From the NCBI RefSeq assembly GCF_030246865.1, contig NZ_CP126738.1, positions 2,046,001-2,110,000 of the forward strand: a stretch of 64,000 nt of DNA. Direction: 5' to 3'. A model generated the notes under the pieces. That model was given only the letters and a program-made list of their open reading frames with translations, had not been told where the DNA came from and did not search any database. The position numbers and the translations under genes were made by a program. The first letter of the stretch is position 1. Each line of letters starts with the position of its first letter. Positions 27,187 through 39,558 of the stretch are shown here, in pieces. Origin of the DNA: Microbacterium sp. zg-B96 (GTDB taxonomy: Bacteria > Actinomycetota > Actinomycetes > Actinomycetales > Microbacteriaceae).

Positions 27187-28331
27187 GCCGTCACCGTCTG
27201 CCGCCTGTAGTGCCATGCCCGCCAGGATACGAGCCCGGCGGCGAGCGCGAGCGAGACCACCGAACCGGCGAGCACCCCCAGCGTCGCCTGGTCGCGGGTG
27301 GCGGCATCCCCGGCGAAGGCCAGTTCGCTCAGCAGCAGCGACACCGTGAAGCCGATCCCGCCCAGCGCGCCCGCCGCAAGCAGGTCGGCCAGCGGCAGCC
27401 GCGGCGCACCCGGCTGAGCGATCATCCGTTGCGCGAGGGCACCGGCGGCCACGATGCCGACGATCTTGCCCACCGGCAACGCCACGGCCACCCCCCAGAA
27501 CGCCGGCGACAGCGCGCCGTCGGAGACGGCGGGGATCGCCACGAGTGCGGCGGACAGCGCGAACAGGGGCAGCACGACGGCGTTGACCCAGGGTTCCAAG
27601 GCGTGCCGCACCCGCAGCGCGGGGCGCTGGGCCATAGCCAAGCCCAGCGCGACGCCGGCGATCGTGGCGTGCACGCCGGATTCGTGGACGAAAACCCAGG
27701 TGGCCACCGCGAGGAGCACCAGCGCGATGGCGATCGGCACCCGCGCCCGCGTGTCGAGCTGGCGGCTGAGCACCGCGAACAGCACGACCGACACCAGGGC
27801 TACTGCGAGCATGCCCCAGTCCACGTCGGCGGTGAACAGCACCGCGATGAAGACGATCCCCACGATGTCGTCCAGGATCGCCAGAGCGAGGAGGAAGACC
27901 CGGATGCCGGCGGGCAGCCCGGTGCCGAAGACCGCCAGCACCCCGAGGGCGAAGGCGATGTCGGTGGCGGTGGGGATGGGCCAGCCATCCCGCGTCACCG
28001 CGCCTCCGGCGATCAGCAGGTACAGCGCGATGGGCACCAGCACTCCCCCGGCGGCGGCGATCGCCGGCTGCAGGGCGCGGCGCGCCGAGTTCAGCTCGCC
28101 CTGGGTGAGTTCGAACTGCAGCTCCACGGCGACGACGAAGAAGAACACCGCCAGCAGTCCGTCCTGGATCCAGTGACCCACCGACAGCTCCCACACGCCC
28201 GGGATGCCCAGCGGAGCGTTCTTCACCGCTGTCGCGGCATCCGCCCATGCGGAATTCGCGATGACCACGCCGGCGACGGCGGCCAGCAGCAGCACGATCG
28301 CCGGGAATCGTGCGGAGCGCAGCAGAGACAT
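27183..28331 (-). CDS. nhaA: Na+/H+ antiporter NhaA
   Basis: A 382-residue antiporter with about 12 membrane helices. Family signatures are FFFVVAVELQFELTQGEL, PTATDIAFALGVLAVFG and the ion-binding aspartate pair in LALAILDDIVGI. It exports sodium for protons. GGGAGGT lies just before ATG 28331; a longer start would read through an untranslated leader that contains a hairpin (28361-28380). Upstream gene ppc is divergent. Confidence 0.95.
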   Translation of the reverse strand: MSLLRSARFPAIVLLLAAVAGVVIANSAWADAATAVKNAPLGIPGVWELSVGHWIQDGLLAVFFFVVAVELQFELTQGELNSARRALQPAIAAAGGVLVPIALYLLIAGGAVTRDGWPIPTATDIAFALGVLAVFGTGLPAGIRVFLLALAILDDIVGIVFIAVLFTADVDWGMLAVALVSVVLFAVLSRQLDTRARVPIAIALVLLAVATWVFVHESGVHATIAGVALGLAMAQRPALRVRHALEPWVNAVVLPLFALSAALVAIPAVSDGALSPAFWGVAVALPVGKIVGIVAAGALAQRMIAQPGAPRLPLADLLAAGALGGIGFTVSLLLSELAFAGDAATRDQATLGVLAGSVVSLALAAGLVSWRAWHYRRQTVTA

Positions 28332-28360
28332 GGGACCTCCCGGGGTCGGGTAGGGGCGTC

Positions 28361-28380
28361 CGTCCCCACATCCGGGGACG
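28361..28380 (-). promoter_or_regulatory. Hairpin in the nhaA leader
   Basis: CGTCCCC (28361-28367) and GGGGACG (28374-28380) form a perfect seven-base stem with a six-base loop, about 30 bases before the nhaA start. Between it and the start, GACC-CCGGGA-GGTC can fold so as to cover the GGGAGG ribosome site. The pair could give two alternative leader folds. I cannot match it to a named sodium or lithium riboswitch class. Confidence 0.45.
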
Positions 28381-28470
28381 TGCCGACCAGACTTCCCGGC
28401 GCACCGAGACCCATCGTACCGACCCGGGTGCCGGACGTGGCCTGCTCCCTCGCCGCGTAGCGTTGAGGGC

Positions 28471-31140
<2,670 letters not shown>

Positions 31141-31146
31141 GCCGGC

Positions 31147-31746
31147 TCAGACCACGCGGCGGTCGTGCTCGTGGCGGGCGAGCGAGCGGGCATACCGCTC
31201 GGTGAGCTGCGCCATGAGGTCGGGGGTGTCACGGTCGAGCCCGAAGACGTAGCCGGGGAAGTCCAGCTCCTGCTGCAGCGCCCAGATCTCCTCGTGCCGG
31301 TCGGGTGAGAGGATGCGCGCCGGGTCGCCCACCGCGACCCAGCCGATCGGGACGACCGAGCGCTCCGGCAGCACGGTGCGCAGGTGCACGACGGCGTTGA
31401 TGCGCACTTCGCTACGGGAGCCGACGCGTGCGCCGTTGAAGACCCGGGTGCCGGTGGCCAGGAAGACCTCCTCCCCGATCGTCGCGCCCGAAATGCTCGC
31501 CATCGGGCCGACGAGGGTGTGATCGCCGATGTGCACGGCGTTGGTCGACGTCGCCCGCACCAGCGCGTTCTCCATCACGATCACATGCGCACCGAGGGTG
31601 AGCGGACCGCCCTCGGAGGTGAGGACGGCACCGTGCAGGATCTGGCAATCAGGCCCGATGTGCACGTCGCCGCTGATGACCGCCGTGGGCGCGACCTGCG
31701 CGTCGGGGTGGATGCGGGGCTGGGCCCCGAGGTGCTCGAACCGCAC
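31147..31746 (-). CDS. Gamma carbonic anhydrase-like hexapeptide protein
   Basis: A 199-residue left-handed beta-helix protein with repeated hexapeptides (VAPTAVISGDVHIGPDCQI, VIVMENALVRA, THTLVGPMASISGATIGEEVF in parts) and a helical C-terminus. Residues around NAVHIGDHTLVG supply candidate zinc-ligand histidines of the gamma carbonic anhydrase family, although many relatives are inactive. Carbonic anhydrase next to a bicarbonate-using carboxylase (ppc, convergent, six bases away) would be sensible, but activity is inferred. Confidence 0.8.
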   Translation of the reverse strand: MRFEHLGAQPRIHPDAQVAPTAVISGDVHIGPDCQILHGAVLTSEGGPLTLGAHVIVMENALVRATSTNAVHIGDHTLVGPMASISGATIGEEVFLATGTRVFNGARVGSRSEVRINAVVHLRTVLPERSVVPIGWVAVGDPARILSPDRHEEIWALQQELDFPGYVFGLDRDTPDLMAQLTERYARSLARHEHDRRVV

Positions 31747-31838
31747 GTCGCCTCCTGGTGAGCGCGACGGGGCGCGCTCTCCCCGCCAGCGTAGGGGGCC
31801 GCCGCGGTACGCGTCGAGCGTCCAGATTCCGCCGCTAA

Positions 31839-33254
<1,416 letters not shown>

Positions 33255-33275
33255 GCCCACCGGCGTCTCACCGAC

Positions 33276-33340
33276 ACAGGAGAACTCCGCGCTACAGGAC
33301 GTTTCGGCCGGAATCGTCCTGTTGCCGGGAGTCTTCCTGT
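33276..33340. repeat. Imperfect 65-base palindromic element between convergent genes
   Basis: The left half (from ACAGGAGAACTCCGCGC through ACAGGACGTTTCGG) matches the reverse complement of the right half with about seven mismatches over 33 bases. The core ACAGGACG (33294-33301) and CGTCCTGT (33315-33322) is perfect. There is no T tract. It lies between gdhA and the convergent DUF1918 gene and could be a bidirectional terminator or a REP-like extragenic element. Confidence 0.7.
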
Positions 33341-33362
33341 TCTGCGGAGGGGTGCCGGGGCC

Positions 33363-33548
33363 TCAGTCCGCGTGCGTGATCTCGCAGTCCGCCCCCGGCG
33401 CGAGGATCGTCTCGTGACCGTCGTCGAACATGACGGTCAACAGCGGCGATGCGTCGGTTCCGTGGACCTCCTTCACGACGCCCTGACGCTCGGGAGCCCC
33501 CACCGTGCGGCCATGGATGCGGATGCGATCCCCCACTGCGGTCTTCAT
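33363..33548 (-). CDS. DUF1918 domain-containing small protein
   Basis: A 61-residue protein from ATG 33548. The pattern VGDRIRIHGRTVGAPERQGVV, then VMFDDGHETILAPGADCEI, is the DUF1918 fold, a small SH3-like beta barrel common in actinobacteria. Function is unknown. It lies 62 bases upstream of the end of the palindromic region and downstream of mfd on the same strand. Confidence 0.88.
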   Translation of the reverse strand: MKTAVGDRIRIHGRTVGAPERQGVVKEVHGTDASPLLTVMFDDGHETILAPGADCEITHAD

Positions 33549-33610
33549 CGTCGACCACCTCCTGCCGCCACGGTACGACGCCACGGCGGCGGATGCGAGG
33601 GGGTGCCCGA

Positions 33611-36600
33611 TCAGGCCGGCGGTGCGGCCTTGTCGTCGGGTGCCGGCAGCGGGAAGAACTGGTTCAGCACGTCCGCCGCCCACGCGATGAGGTCGCGATC
33701 GGCGACCTGTTCGCCGCCGGCCGTCGGCAGCGGCACCACCATCGCCTCGCCGCCGGCGAGGATCTTGCCCTTCGGGTACAGCCGCTGCAGGCGCACCCGA
33801 AGCGAATCCGGCAGGTGCGCGGGGGCGATCCGCAGGTTCGGACCCATCGCGACGACGTCGGTGAGCCCGGACTGCGCGGCCCGGCGACGCAGCCGCGCCA
33901 CCGCGAACAGACCTTCCGTCTCCGGCGGGAGCTCGCCGTACCGGTCGGTCAGCTCCTCGATGACGAGGTCGATCGCGTCGTCCTTGGCCGAGGCGGACGC
34001 CGCGGCGGACAGCTTCTGGTAGGCCTCCAGGCGCAGTCGCTCGCTGTCGATGTACGACTCCGGGATGCGCGCCTGCACCGGCAGCTCGAGGCGCAGCTCG
34101 GTGCCGCCCTCGACGTCCTCGCCGCGGAAGGATGCGACGGCCTCGCCGATCATGCGCAGGTACAGGTCGAACCCGACCCCGGCGATGTGCCCGGCCTGCT
34201 CGGCACCGAGCAGGTTACCCGCGCCGCGCAGCTCGAGGTCCTTCAGCGCCACCTGCATGCCCGAGCCCAGGTCGTTGTTGACCGCGATGGTCTCCAGCCG
34301 GTCGGCGGCCGTCTCGCTCAGCGGCTTCTGCTCGTCGTAGAGGAAGTAGGCGTAGGCGCGCTCGCGCGCTCGCCCGACGCGGCCGCGCAACTGGTGCAGC
34401 TGGCTGAGGCCATACTTGTCGGCGCGGTCGATGATGATCGTGTTGGCGTTGGCGATGTCCAGCCCGGTCTCGATGATCGTCGTGGACACCAGCACATCAG
34501 CGCGACGCTCCCAGAAGTCGTCCACGACCTTCTCGAGGGCGTGCTCCCCCATCTGGCCGTGCGCGACGGCGATGCGTGCCTCCGGGACGAGCTCGGCCAG
34601 GTGTGCCGCGACCCGCTGGATCGACGACACCCGGTTGTGCACGTAGAAGATCTGCCCTTCGCGCAGCAGCTCGCGGCGGATCGCGGCGGCGATCTGCTTG
34701 TCGCTGCGCGCTCCGACGTACGTGAGGATCGGATGCCGGTCCTCCGGCGGGGTCTGCAGCGTCGACATCTCCCGGATGCCGGCGACAGCCATCTCGAGCG
34801 TACGAGGGATGGGCGTCGCGCTCATCGCCAGGATGTCGACGTTGGTCTTGAGTTTCTTCAGCTGGTCCTTGTGCTCGACGCCGAACCGCTGCTCCTCGTC
34901 GATGATCAGCAGCCCGAGGTCCTTGAAGATCACACCTTCGGTGAGGATGCGGTGGGTGCCGATGACGAGGTCGACGGTGCCGTCCAGCAGACCCGCGACG
35001 GTCTCGCGTGCTTCCTTGTCGGTCTGGAACCGCGACAGCGGGCGCACCTTCACCGGGAATCCGGCGAACCGCTCCGTGAACGTCTCGATGTGCTGCTTGA
35101 CCAGCAGCGTCGTCGGCACCAGCATCGCGACCTGCTTGCCGTCCTGGATGGCCTTGAACGCGGCACGGACGGCCACCTCGGTCTTGCCGAAGCCGACGTC
35201 GCCGGACAGCAGCCGGTCCATCGGGACCGGCTTTTCCATGTCGGCCTTGATCTCATCGATCGTCTGCAGCTGGTCGGGGGTCTCTGCGAACGGGAACGCC
35301 TCCTCCAGCTCACGCTGCCACGGGGTATCGGGCCCGAACGCGTGGCCCTTCGCCGCCATCCGAGCCGAGTAGAGCTTCACCAGCTCCACCGCGATGTCAC
35401 GCACCGCCCGGCGGGCCTTGCCCTTGGCTTGGGCCCAGTCGCTGCCGCCCATCTTCGACAGGGTCGGCGCCTCACCGCCGACGTAGCGCGACAGCATGTC
35501 GAGCTGGTCGGTGGGTACGTACAGCTTGTCGCCCGGGAAGCCGCGCTTGGAGGGGGCGTACTCCAGCACCAGGTACTCGCGCTGGGTCTTGACCGCCTTG
35601 CGCCCGCCGCTGGAGACCTCCCGCTGCACCAGCTCGACGAACTTGCCGATGCCGTGCGTGGTGTGCACGACGTAATCGCCGGCCTTCAGCTGCAGCGGGT
35701 CCACGACGTTGCGCCGACGCGAGGCGAGCTTCTTGACCACCCGGCCGTCACTGCCGATCGTGCGGCCGTAGAACTCCGACTCCGTCAGCACCGCCAGCTT
35801 GGCATCGGGCACTTCGAACCCGCGCTCCAGCCGCGACACGACAGTCAGCGCGATCCCGGGTTCCGGGACCGCGTGGACGTCGACGACCTCTCGGGCGGCG
35901 ATCCCCCGCTCGGCCATGACGTCGCGGGCTCGCTCGACGAGCCCGGTGCCGGAGGCGGCGACCACGACGCGCCAGCCGTCGGCCAGCAGGGTGCCGATGT
36001 GGGTCGTCGCCCCGTCCACGTTGCCGTGGAACGAGGGCACCGACCGCGCGTCGACCCGCTTGACCGCGGCATCCTGCAGCGCGACATCGACGTCGACGAG
36101 CCCTTCGGCCGCGGCATCCACCGCACCGGAGTCGAAGGCGCTGAGCGTCCACCACACCCCGCCGCGGTCACGGGTGACCTGCTCCAGCTGCGGCAGCGTG
36201 AGGAAGTCCCCCGCGCCGAGGTCGACGGGGCTGTCAGCGCCGGCGGTCGCGGCGCTCCACGCCGCCTCGAGGAATTCGCGGTTGGTGTCGCCGAGGGTCA
36301 TCGCCCGGGTGACGGAGCGTTCCGGATCCACCAGGGCGGCGGCGGTGCCGGCAGGCAGATAGTCCACCAGCGTGACGATCTCGTCGACGAGCACCGGCAG
36401 CAGCGACTCCATGCCCTCGGCGGGGATGCCCTGCGCCATCTTCTCGAGCATGCCGGCCAGACCGGGGTACTGTCCGGCGAGGCCGCGGGCGCGTTCGCGC
36501 ACCGCGTCGGTCAGCAGCAGTTCGCGGCTCGGGATCAGCGACACCTCGCGCACCTCGCCGGGCAGCGAACGCTGGTCGGCCACCGAGAACGCGCGGATCT

Positions 36601-37225
36601 GGTCGACTTCGTCGCCGAAGAACTCGACGCGGTAGGGGTGGTCGGCCACCGGCGGGAACACATCGAGGATGCCACCGCGGACGGCGAACTCGCCGCGGCG
36701 CGACACCATGTCCACGCGGTGGTAGGCCAGCTCCACGAGTCGCCGGGAGACATCGGTGAGATCGTGACCGCGACCACCGGCGATCAGGTGCACCGGCTCG
36801 ACATCGGCCAGACCTGCCGCAATGGGCTGCACGGCGCTGCGCACCGACGCGGTGATGACCAGCGGCACGGCGCCGTCCCACGCGGCGATGTCGCGCAGCA
36901 CGGCCAGGCGCTGACCGACGGTCTCGGCGCTGGGGCTGAGTCGCTCGTGCGGCAGCGTCTCCCACGCCGGGAAGTGGTGCACCACGGCGCCGGGGAGGAG
37001 CTCACCCAGGGCGGTGCCGAGGGATTCCGCGCGGCGGCCGGTCGGGGCGATGGCCAGCAGCGCGGCGGGCTTTCCCGCCTCACGGCGGCGCTCGATGAGC
37101 CCTGCCAGCAGCGGGGCGCCGAGACCCTCCACGATCGAGAAGTCGGTGTCGACGGATGCCGATTCCACCGCCTCCCGGAAGGACTCGGCCTGCATGAGGG
37201 CGCGCACGATCCCGGGAACTGTCAC
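33611..37225 (-). CDS. mfd: Transcription-repair coupling factor
   Basis: A 1204-residue ATPase that removes stalled RNA polymerase and recruits UvrAB. The N-terminal UvrB-like part is followed by the RNA-polymerase-interacting domain near residues 480-570 (GDYVVHTTHGIGKFVE, EYLVLEYA). The RecG-like motor has Walker A in LSGDVGFGKTEVAVRAAFKA, DEEQRFGVEHKDQLK, SATPIPRTLEMA and the GRVGRARERAYAYF arginine-finger motif; a C-terminal TRCF domain ends the protein. Start ATG-type codon at 37225 leaves a 50-base divergent region to the plus-strand gene. Confidence 0.97.
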   Translation of the reverse strand: MTVPGIVRALMQAESFREAVESASVDTDFSIVEGLGAPLLAGLIERRREAGKPAALLAIAPTGRRAESLGTALGELLPGAVVHHFPAWETLPHERLSPSAETVGQRLAVLRDIAAWDGAVPLVITASVRSAVQPIAAGLADVEPVHLIAGGRGHDLTDVSRRLVELAYHRVDMVSRRGEFAVRGGILDVFPPVADHPYRVEFFGDEVDQIRAFSVADQRSLPGEVREVSLIPSRELLLTDAVRERARGLAGQYPGLAGMLEKMAQGIPAEGMESLLPVLVDEIVTLVDYLPAGTAAALVDPERSVTRAMTLGDTNREFLEAAWSAATAGADSPVDLGAGDFLTLPQLEQVTRDRGGVWWTLSAFDSGAVDAAAEGLVDVDVALQDAAVKRVDARSVPSFHGNVDGATTHIGTLLADGWRVVVAASGTGLVERARDVMAERGIAAREVVDVHAVPEPGIALTVVSRLERGFEVPDAKLAVLTESEFYGRTIGSDGRVVKKLASRRRNVVDPLQLKAGDYVVHTTHGIGKFVELVQREVSSGGRKAVKTQREYLVLEYAPSKRGFPGDKLYVPTDQLDMLSRYVGGEAPTLSKMGGSDWAQAKGKARRAVRDIAVELVKLYSARMAAKGHAFGPDTPWQRELEEAFPFAETPDQLQTIDEIKADMEKPVPMDRLLSGDVGFGKTEVAVRAAFKAIQDGKQVAMLVPTTLLVKQHIETFTERFAGFPVKVRPLSRFQTDKEARETVAGLLDGTVDLVIGTHRILTEGVIFKDLGLLIIDEEQRFGVEHKDQLKKLKTNVDILAMSATPIPRTLEMAVAGIREMSTLQTPPEDRHPILTYVGARSDKQIAAAIRRELLREGQIFYVHNRVSSIQRVAAHLAELVPEARIAVAHGQMGEHALEKVVDDFWERRADVLVSTTIIETGLDIANANTIIIDRADKYGLSQLHQLRGRVGRARERAYAYFLYDEQKPLSETAADRLETIAVNNDLGSGMQVALKDLELRGAGNLLGAEQAGHIAGVGFDLYLRMIGEAVASFRGEDVEGGTELRLELPVQARIPESYIDSERLRLEAYQKLSAAASASAKDDAIDLVIEELTDRYGELPPETEGLFAVARLRRRAAQSGLTDVVAMGPNLRIAPAHLPDSLRVRLQRLYPKGKILAGGEAMVVPLPTAGGEQVADRDLIAWAADVLNQFFPLPAPDDKAAPPA

Positions 37226-37275
37226 CCTACGAGTCTACGTGCGGCCGCTGACACGGGCGCTCGTAGGATGGGGCC

Positions 37276-37782
37276 GTGAGCGACCAACCCGCCCCCGCGA
37301 CGCGTCCCGGATTTCCGACGCCGCCCGTCGTCCCCCCGCCCTACACCGGACCGTACGCCTCGCCGGGTGCGGTGTACCCGGCATCCGCCCCCGGCCCGGC
37401 ACCGCAGCGCCCGGCGACCCTGGGAATCGTGGCTCTCGTGCTGGCGCTGCTGGCGACCGTGGGCGCGTCGATCGTCGCCGCGGTCGCGGGACTGCGGATC
37501 GCGGAGGTCCTCGCCGCGGCGATGCTCGCCAGTCCGTCCGGCGCGTTCGACTGGTCGGCCCTCGCCCCCGCGCGCGGGGCGGTGATGGCCGGCGAGCTGA
37601 GCTTCTGGATCGGCACGGCGCTCGGGGTGTGGGCGCTGGTGCAGGGGATCATCGCGATGGTCCAGCAGCGGGGTCGCGGTGTGAGCATCGCCGCCGTGGT
37701 CATCGCCGCGGCGGGCCCGGTCGTGTTCTGCGTCGCCGTCGTGGCCGCGCTCAGCGTCGGCGGAGCCCGCCCCTTCGCCTGA
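37276..37782 (+). CDS. Pro-rich membrane protein (DUF4190-like)
   Basis: A 168-residue protein from GTG 37276. A cytoplasmic Pro/Ala/Gly-rich segment of about 45 residues precedes two hydrophobic helices (about 48-70 and 110-130) and a final helix (about 140-160). The layout resembles DUF4190-type small membrane proteins of actinobacteria. Function unknown. It is inserted on the plus strand between mfd and pth, and its stop is five bases before the first copy of the 20-base repeat array. Confidence 0.7.
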   Translation: MSDQPAPATRPGFPTPPVVPPPYTGPYASPGAVYPASAPGPAPQRPATLGIVALVLALLATVGASIVAAVAGLRIAEVLAAAMLASPSGAFDWSALAPARGAVMAGELSFWIGTALGVWALVQGIIAMVQQRGRGVSIAAVVIAAAGPVVFCVAVVAALSVGGARPFA

Positions 37783-37787
37783 CTCCC

Positions 37788-37915
37788 GAGTGAGTATTCA
37801 CGCCGCCGAGTGAGTATTCACGTCGCCGAGTGAGTACTCACGCGAATACTCACTCGAGGGCGCGAATACTCACTCAAGGGCGTGAATACTCACTCGCGGG
37901 CACGAATACTCACTC
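37788..37915. repeat. Array of seven 20-base-spaced repeats, three direct and four inverted
   Basis: GAGTGAGTATTC occurs at 37788, 37808 and (as GAGTGAGTACTC) 37828; its reverse complement GAATACTCACTC occurs at 37844, 37864, 37884 and 37904. Spacing is exactly 20 bases within each group. Each copy contains the near-dyad core GTGARTAYTCAC; at 37830-37841 the core GTGAGTACTCAC is a perfect palindrome. The whole block is an inverted repeat that could fold back on itself. The last copy contains the pth stop codon (37910-37912). Spacers are too short for CRISPR. The same 20-mer occurs twice at 16332-16372. Confidence 0.9.
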
Positions 37916-38494
37916 GCGGGGGGCGTGGTGGCGCTGCTGGGCGGCGAGGAGGCCCTCGGCCACCAGCTGCTCGACGGCGTCGGCGGCATCCGACACCAGG
38001 ATCGGCAGCGTCTTGCGCTCGGTCGGGCCGAACGGGTCGAGCACCCAGTCCGCGGCATCCTGGCGACCGGTCGGCCGGCCGATCCCGACCCGCACCCGCG
38101 GGAAGTCGGGGGTGTCGAGTGCCTTCGCCACATCGCGGACGCCGTTGTGACCGCCGTTGCCGCCACCGATCTTCAGCTTGATCGTGTCGAAGGGGATGTC
38201 CAGTTCGTCGTGGACGACCACGACCCGCTCCGGCGGCACGTCGTAGTACGACGCGAGTCCGGCGACGGGTCCGCCGGAGACGTTCATGAAGCTGTTCGGC
38301 TTGGCCAGTACGAGCTTGTCCGCCCCCGGCCGCAGCCACGTCTCGACCGCTCGGGCACCCGCCTTGTGCGCACGGAAGGTCTCCGAACGCCGGGCGGCGA
38401 GTTCGTCGACGACGAGCTGCCCGATGTTGTGTCGGGTCATCTCGTAGCGGGGTCCGGGGTTACCGAGCCCCACCACCAGCCAGGTCTGCGCCAT
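37910..38494 (-). CDS. pth: Peptidyl-tRNA hydrolase
   Basis: A 194-residue enzyme that frees tRNA from stalled peptidyl-tRNA. It has WLVVGLGNPGPRYEMTRHNIG with the catalytic His, FMNVSGGPV, VHDELDIPFDTIKLK with the catalytic Asp, GGGNGGHNGVRDV and FPRVRVGIGRP. Start ATG 38494 is chosen because family members begin two to four residues before W; ATG 38503 is an alternative. The stop codon lies inside the terminal copy of the 20-base repeat array. Confidence 0.95.
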   Translation of the reverse strand: MAQTWLVVGLGNPGPRYEMTRHNIGQLVVDELAARRSETFRAHKAGARAVETWLRPGADKLVLAKPNSFMNVSGGPVAGLASYYDVPPERVVVVHDELDIPFDTIKLKIGGGNGGHNGVRDVAKALDTPDFPRVRVGIGRPTGRQDAADWVLDPFGPTERKTLPILVSDAADAVEQLVAEGLLAAQQRHHAPRE

Positions 38495-38528
38495 GTCTTC
38501 CATCCTGCCCGAGCGTCCCGGTGATACA

Positions 38529-38559
38529 GCGAGGGGGCGCGGAATCCGCGCCCCCTCGC
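38529..38559 (-). terminator. Perfect GC-rich hairpin between rplY and pth
   Basis: GCGAGGGGGCGCGG and CCGCGCCCCCTCGC form a 14-base perfect stem with a three-base loop, 13 bases downstream of the rplY stop and 34 bases upstream of the pth start. There is no T run, as is usual in high-GC actinobacteria. It probably ends or attenuates the rplY transcript before pth. Confidence 0.7.
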
Positions 38560-38572
38560 CATGAAGAGTGTC

Positions 38573-39211
38573 TTACTCGGACTCGGCCTCGGCCTCGGCC
38601 TCGTCCGACTGCTCCTCGGCGACGGCCTCGTCGGCAGCCTCGATCTCGTCGACGGCGGCAAGGGTGGATGCCGGAACCGAGATCGCCACGATGAGCGTCT
38701 CGGGGTCGGCAACCAGCGTCGCGCCCTTGGGCAGCTTCAGGTCGGCCGCGGTGATGTGCGTGCCTTCCTCGAGGCCCTCGACGTCGACCTCGATGTGCTG
38801 CGGGATGTGGGTGGCCTCGACCTGGAGCAGGATGCTCACGGCGTCGAGGTTCGCGATGGTGCCGGGGAAGGGCTCGCCGAGCAGGGTGACGGGCACGTCG
38901 ACCTCGATCTTCTCGCCCTTCTTCACCACGAGCAGGTCGATGTGCTCGATGATCTGGGTCACCGGGTCCTTCTGCACGTCCTTGACCAGCGTGAGCTGCT
39001 GCTTGCCGTCGACGTCGAGCTCGAGCACCGCGTTCGCGCGGCGGATGAGCAGCAGCATCTGGTGGCCGGGCAGTGCGACGTGCACCGGGTCGGTGCCGTG
39101 CCCGTAGATGACGGCGGGGATCTGGCCGGATGCGCGCAGACGGCGGGCGAAGCCCTTACCGAAATTCTCGCGCTTGGATGCGGTGACCTTGGTGTCGGTC
39201 TCAGTCGACAT
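38573..39211 (-). CDS. rplY: 50S ribosomal protein L25/general stress protein Ctc
   Basis: A 212-residue CTC-type L25. Residues about 8-95 are the 5S-rRNA-binding L25 domain (RENFGKGFARRLRASGQIPAVIYG in parts, LVKDVQKDPVTQIIEHIDLL), followed by the TL5/CTC C-terminal beta domain and a very acidic Glu/Asp/Ala tail. AAGGAG lies eight bases before ATG 39211; longer in-frame starts lack similarity. It sits upstream of pth, the usual actinobacterial order. Confidence 0.95.
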   Translation of the reverse strand: MSTETDTKVTASKRENFGKGFARRLRASGQIPAVIYGHGTDPVHVALPGHQMLLLIRRANAVLELDVDGKQQLTLVKDVQKDPVTQIIEHIDLLVVKKGEKIEVDVPVTLLGEPFPGTIANLDAVSILLQVEATHIPQHIEVDVEGLEEGTHITAADLKLPKGATLVADPETLIVAISVPASTLAAVDEIEAADEAVAEEQSDEAEAEAESE

Positions 39212-39423
39212 GGTGATTCTCCTTGCGGGCTGTTCAGCCCAGATCTGGGTCTGTGGTTCGACTCGAACGCATGGGCGTGAGGAAAGCCGCAAGGCCTGCA
39301 TCACCGCGTCGATCACGGATGCTTGTGCGCAGTGCGCGCTGCATCCCTCGCCGAAGTTCGGTGTCGAGTCTACCAGCGACCCAGGTACCATGAAAACGCT
39401 CGCCCACGCCGACGGAGGACCCC

Positions 39424-39546
39424 ATGGAATACGGCTTTATCTCGCAGGCACTGCTGTGGCTCGTCGGCGCCATGACTGTCGCGACCACCATCGGCGCCGT
39501 CGGCGCACTGTGGTCGATGGGCCGCCAGGGCTACGGCAAGCGCTGA
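39424..39546 (+). CDS. 40-residue single-helix membrane peptide
   Basis: A short gene ATG 39424 to TGA 39546 with GGAGGA five bases upstream. The peptide begins MEYGFISQALLW, has one hydrophobic helix (residues about 9-31) and ends SMGRQGYGKR, a basic, presumably cytoplasmic tail. The strong ribosome site, clean helix and positive-inside tail argue that it is translated. I do not recognise the family. It lies in the 200-base region between rplY (divergent) and gntK (convergent). Confidence 0.65.
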   Translation: MEYGFISQALLWLVGAMTVATTIGAVGALWSMGRQGYGKR

Positions 39547-39558
39547 GCCGAGCGCGGT

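Noticed and set aside
28332..28470. nhaA-I, nhaA-II or DUF1646 riboswitch
   Set aside because: I could not see the conserved elements of these classes and they are not known to me from this group; reported only as a hairpin.
33449..37279. A 1276-codon open frame on the plus strand opposite mfd
   Set aside because: The mfd gene on the minus strand has all motifs of the family; the plus-strand product is low-complexity His/Arg/Gln-rich with no recognisable domain.
37788..37915. CRISPR array
   Set aside because: The unit is 20 bases including its spacer, copies occur in both orientations, and no cas gene is present.
37788..37915. parS or plasmid iteron origin
   Set aside because: The motif does not resemble the parS consensus, and no Rep or Par gene lies nearby; kept as an unexplained array.
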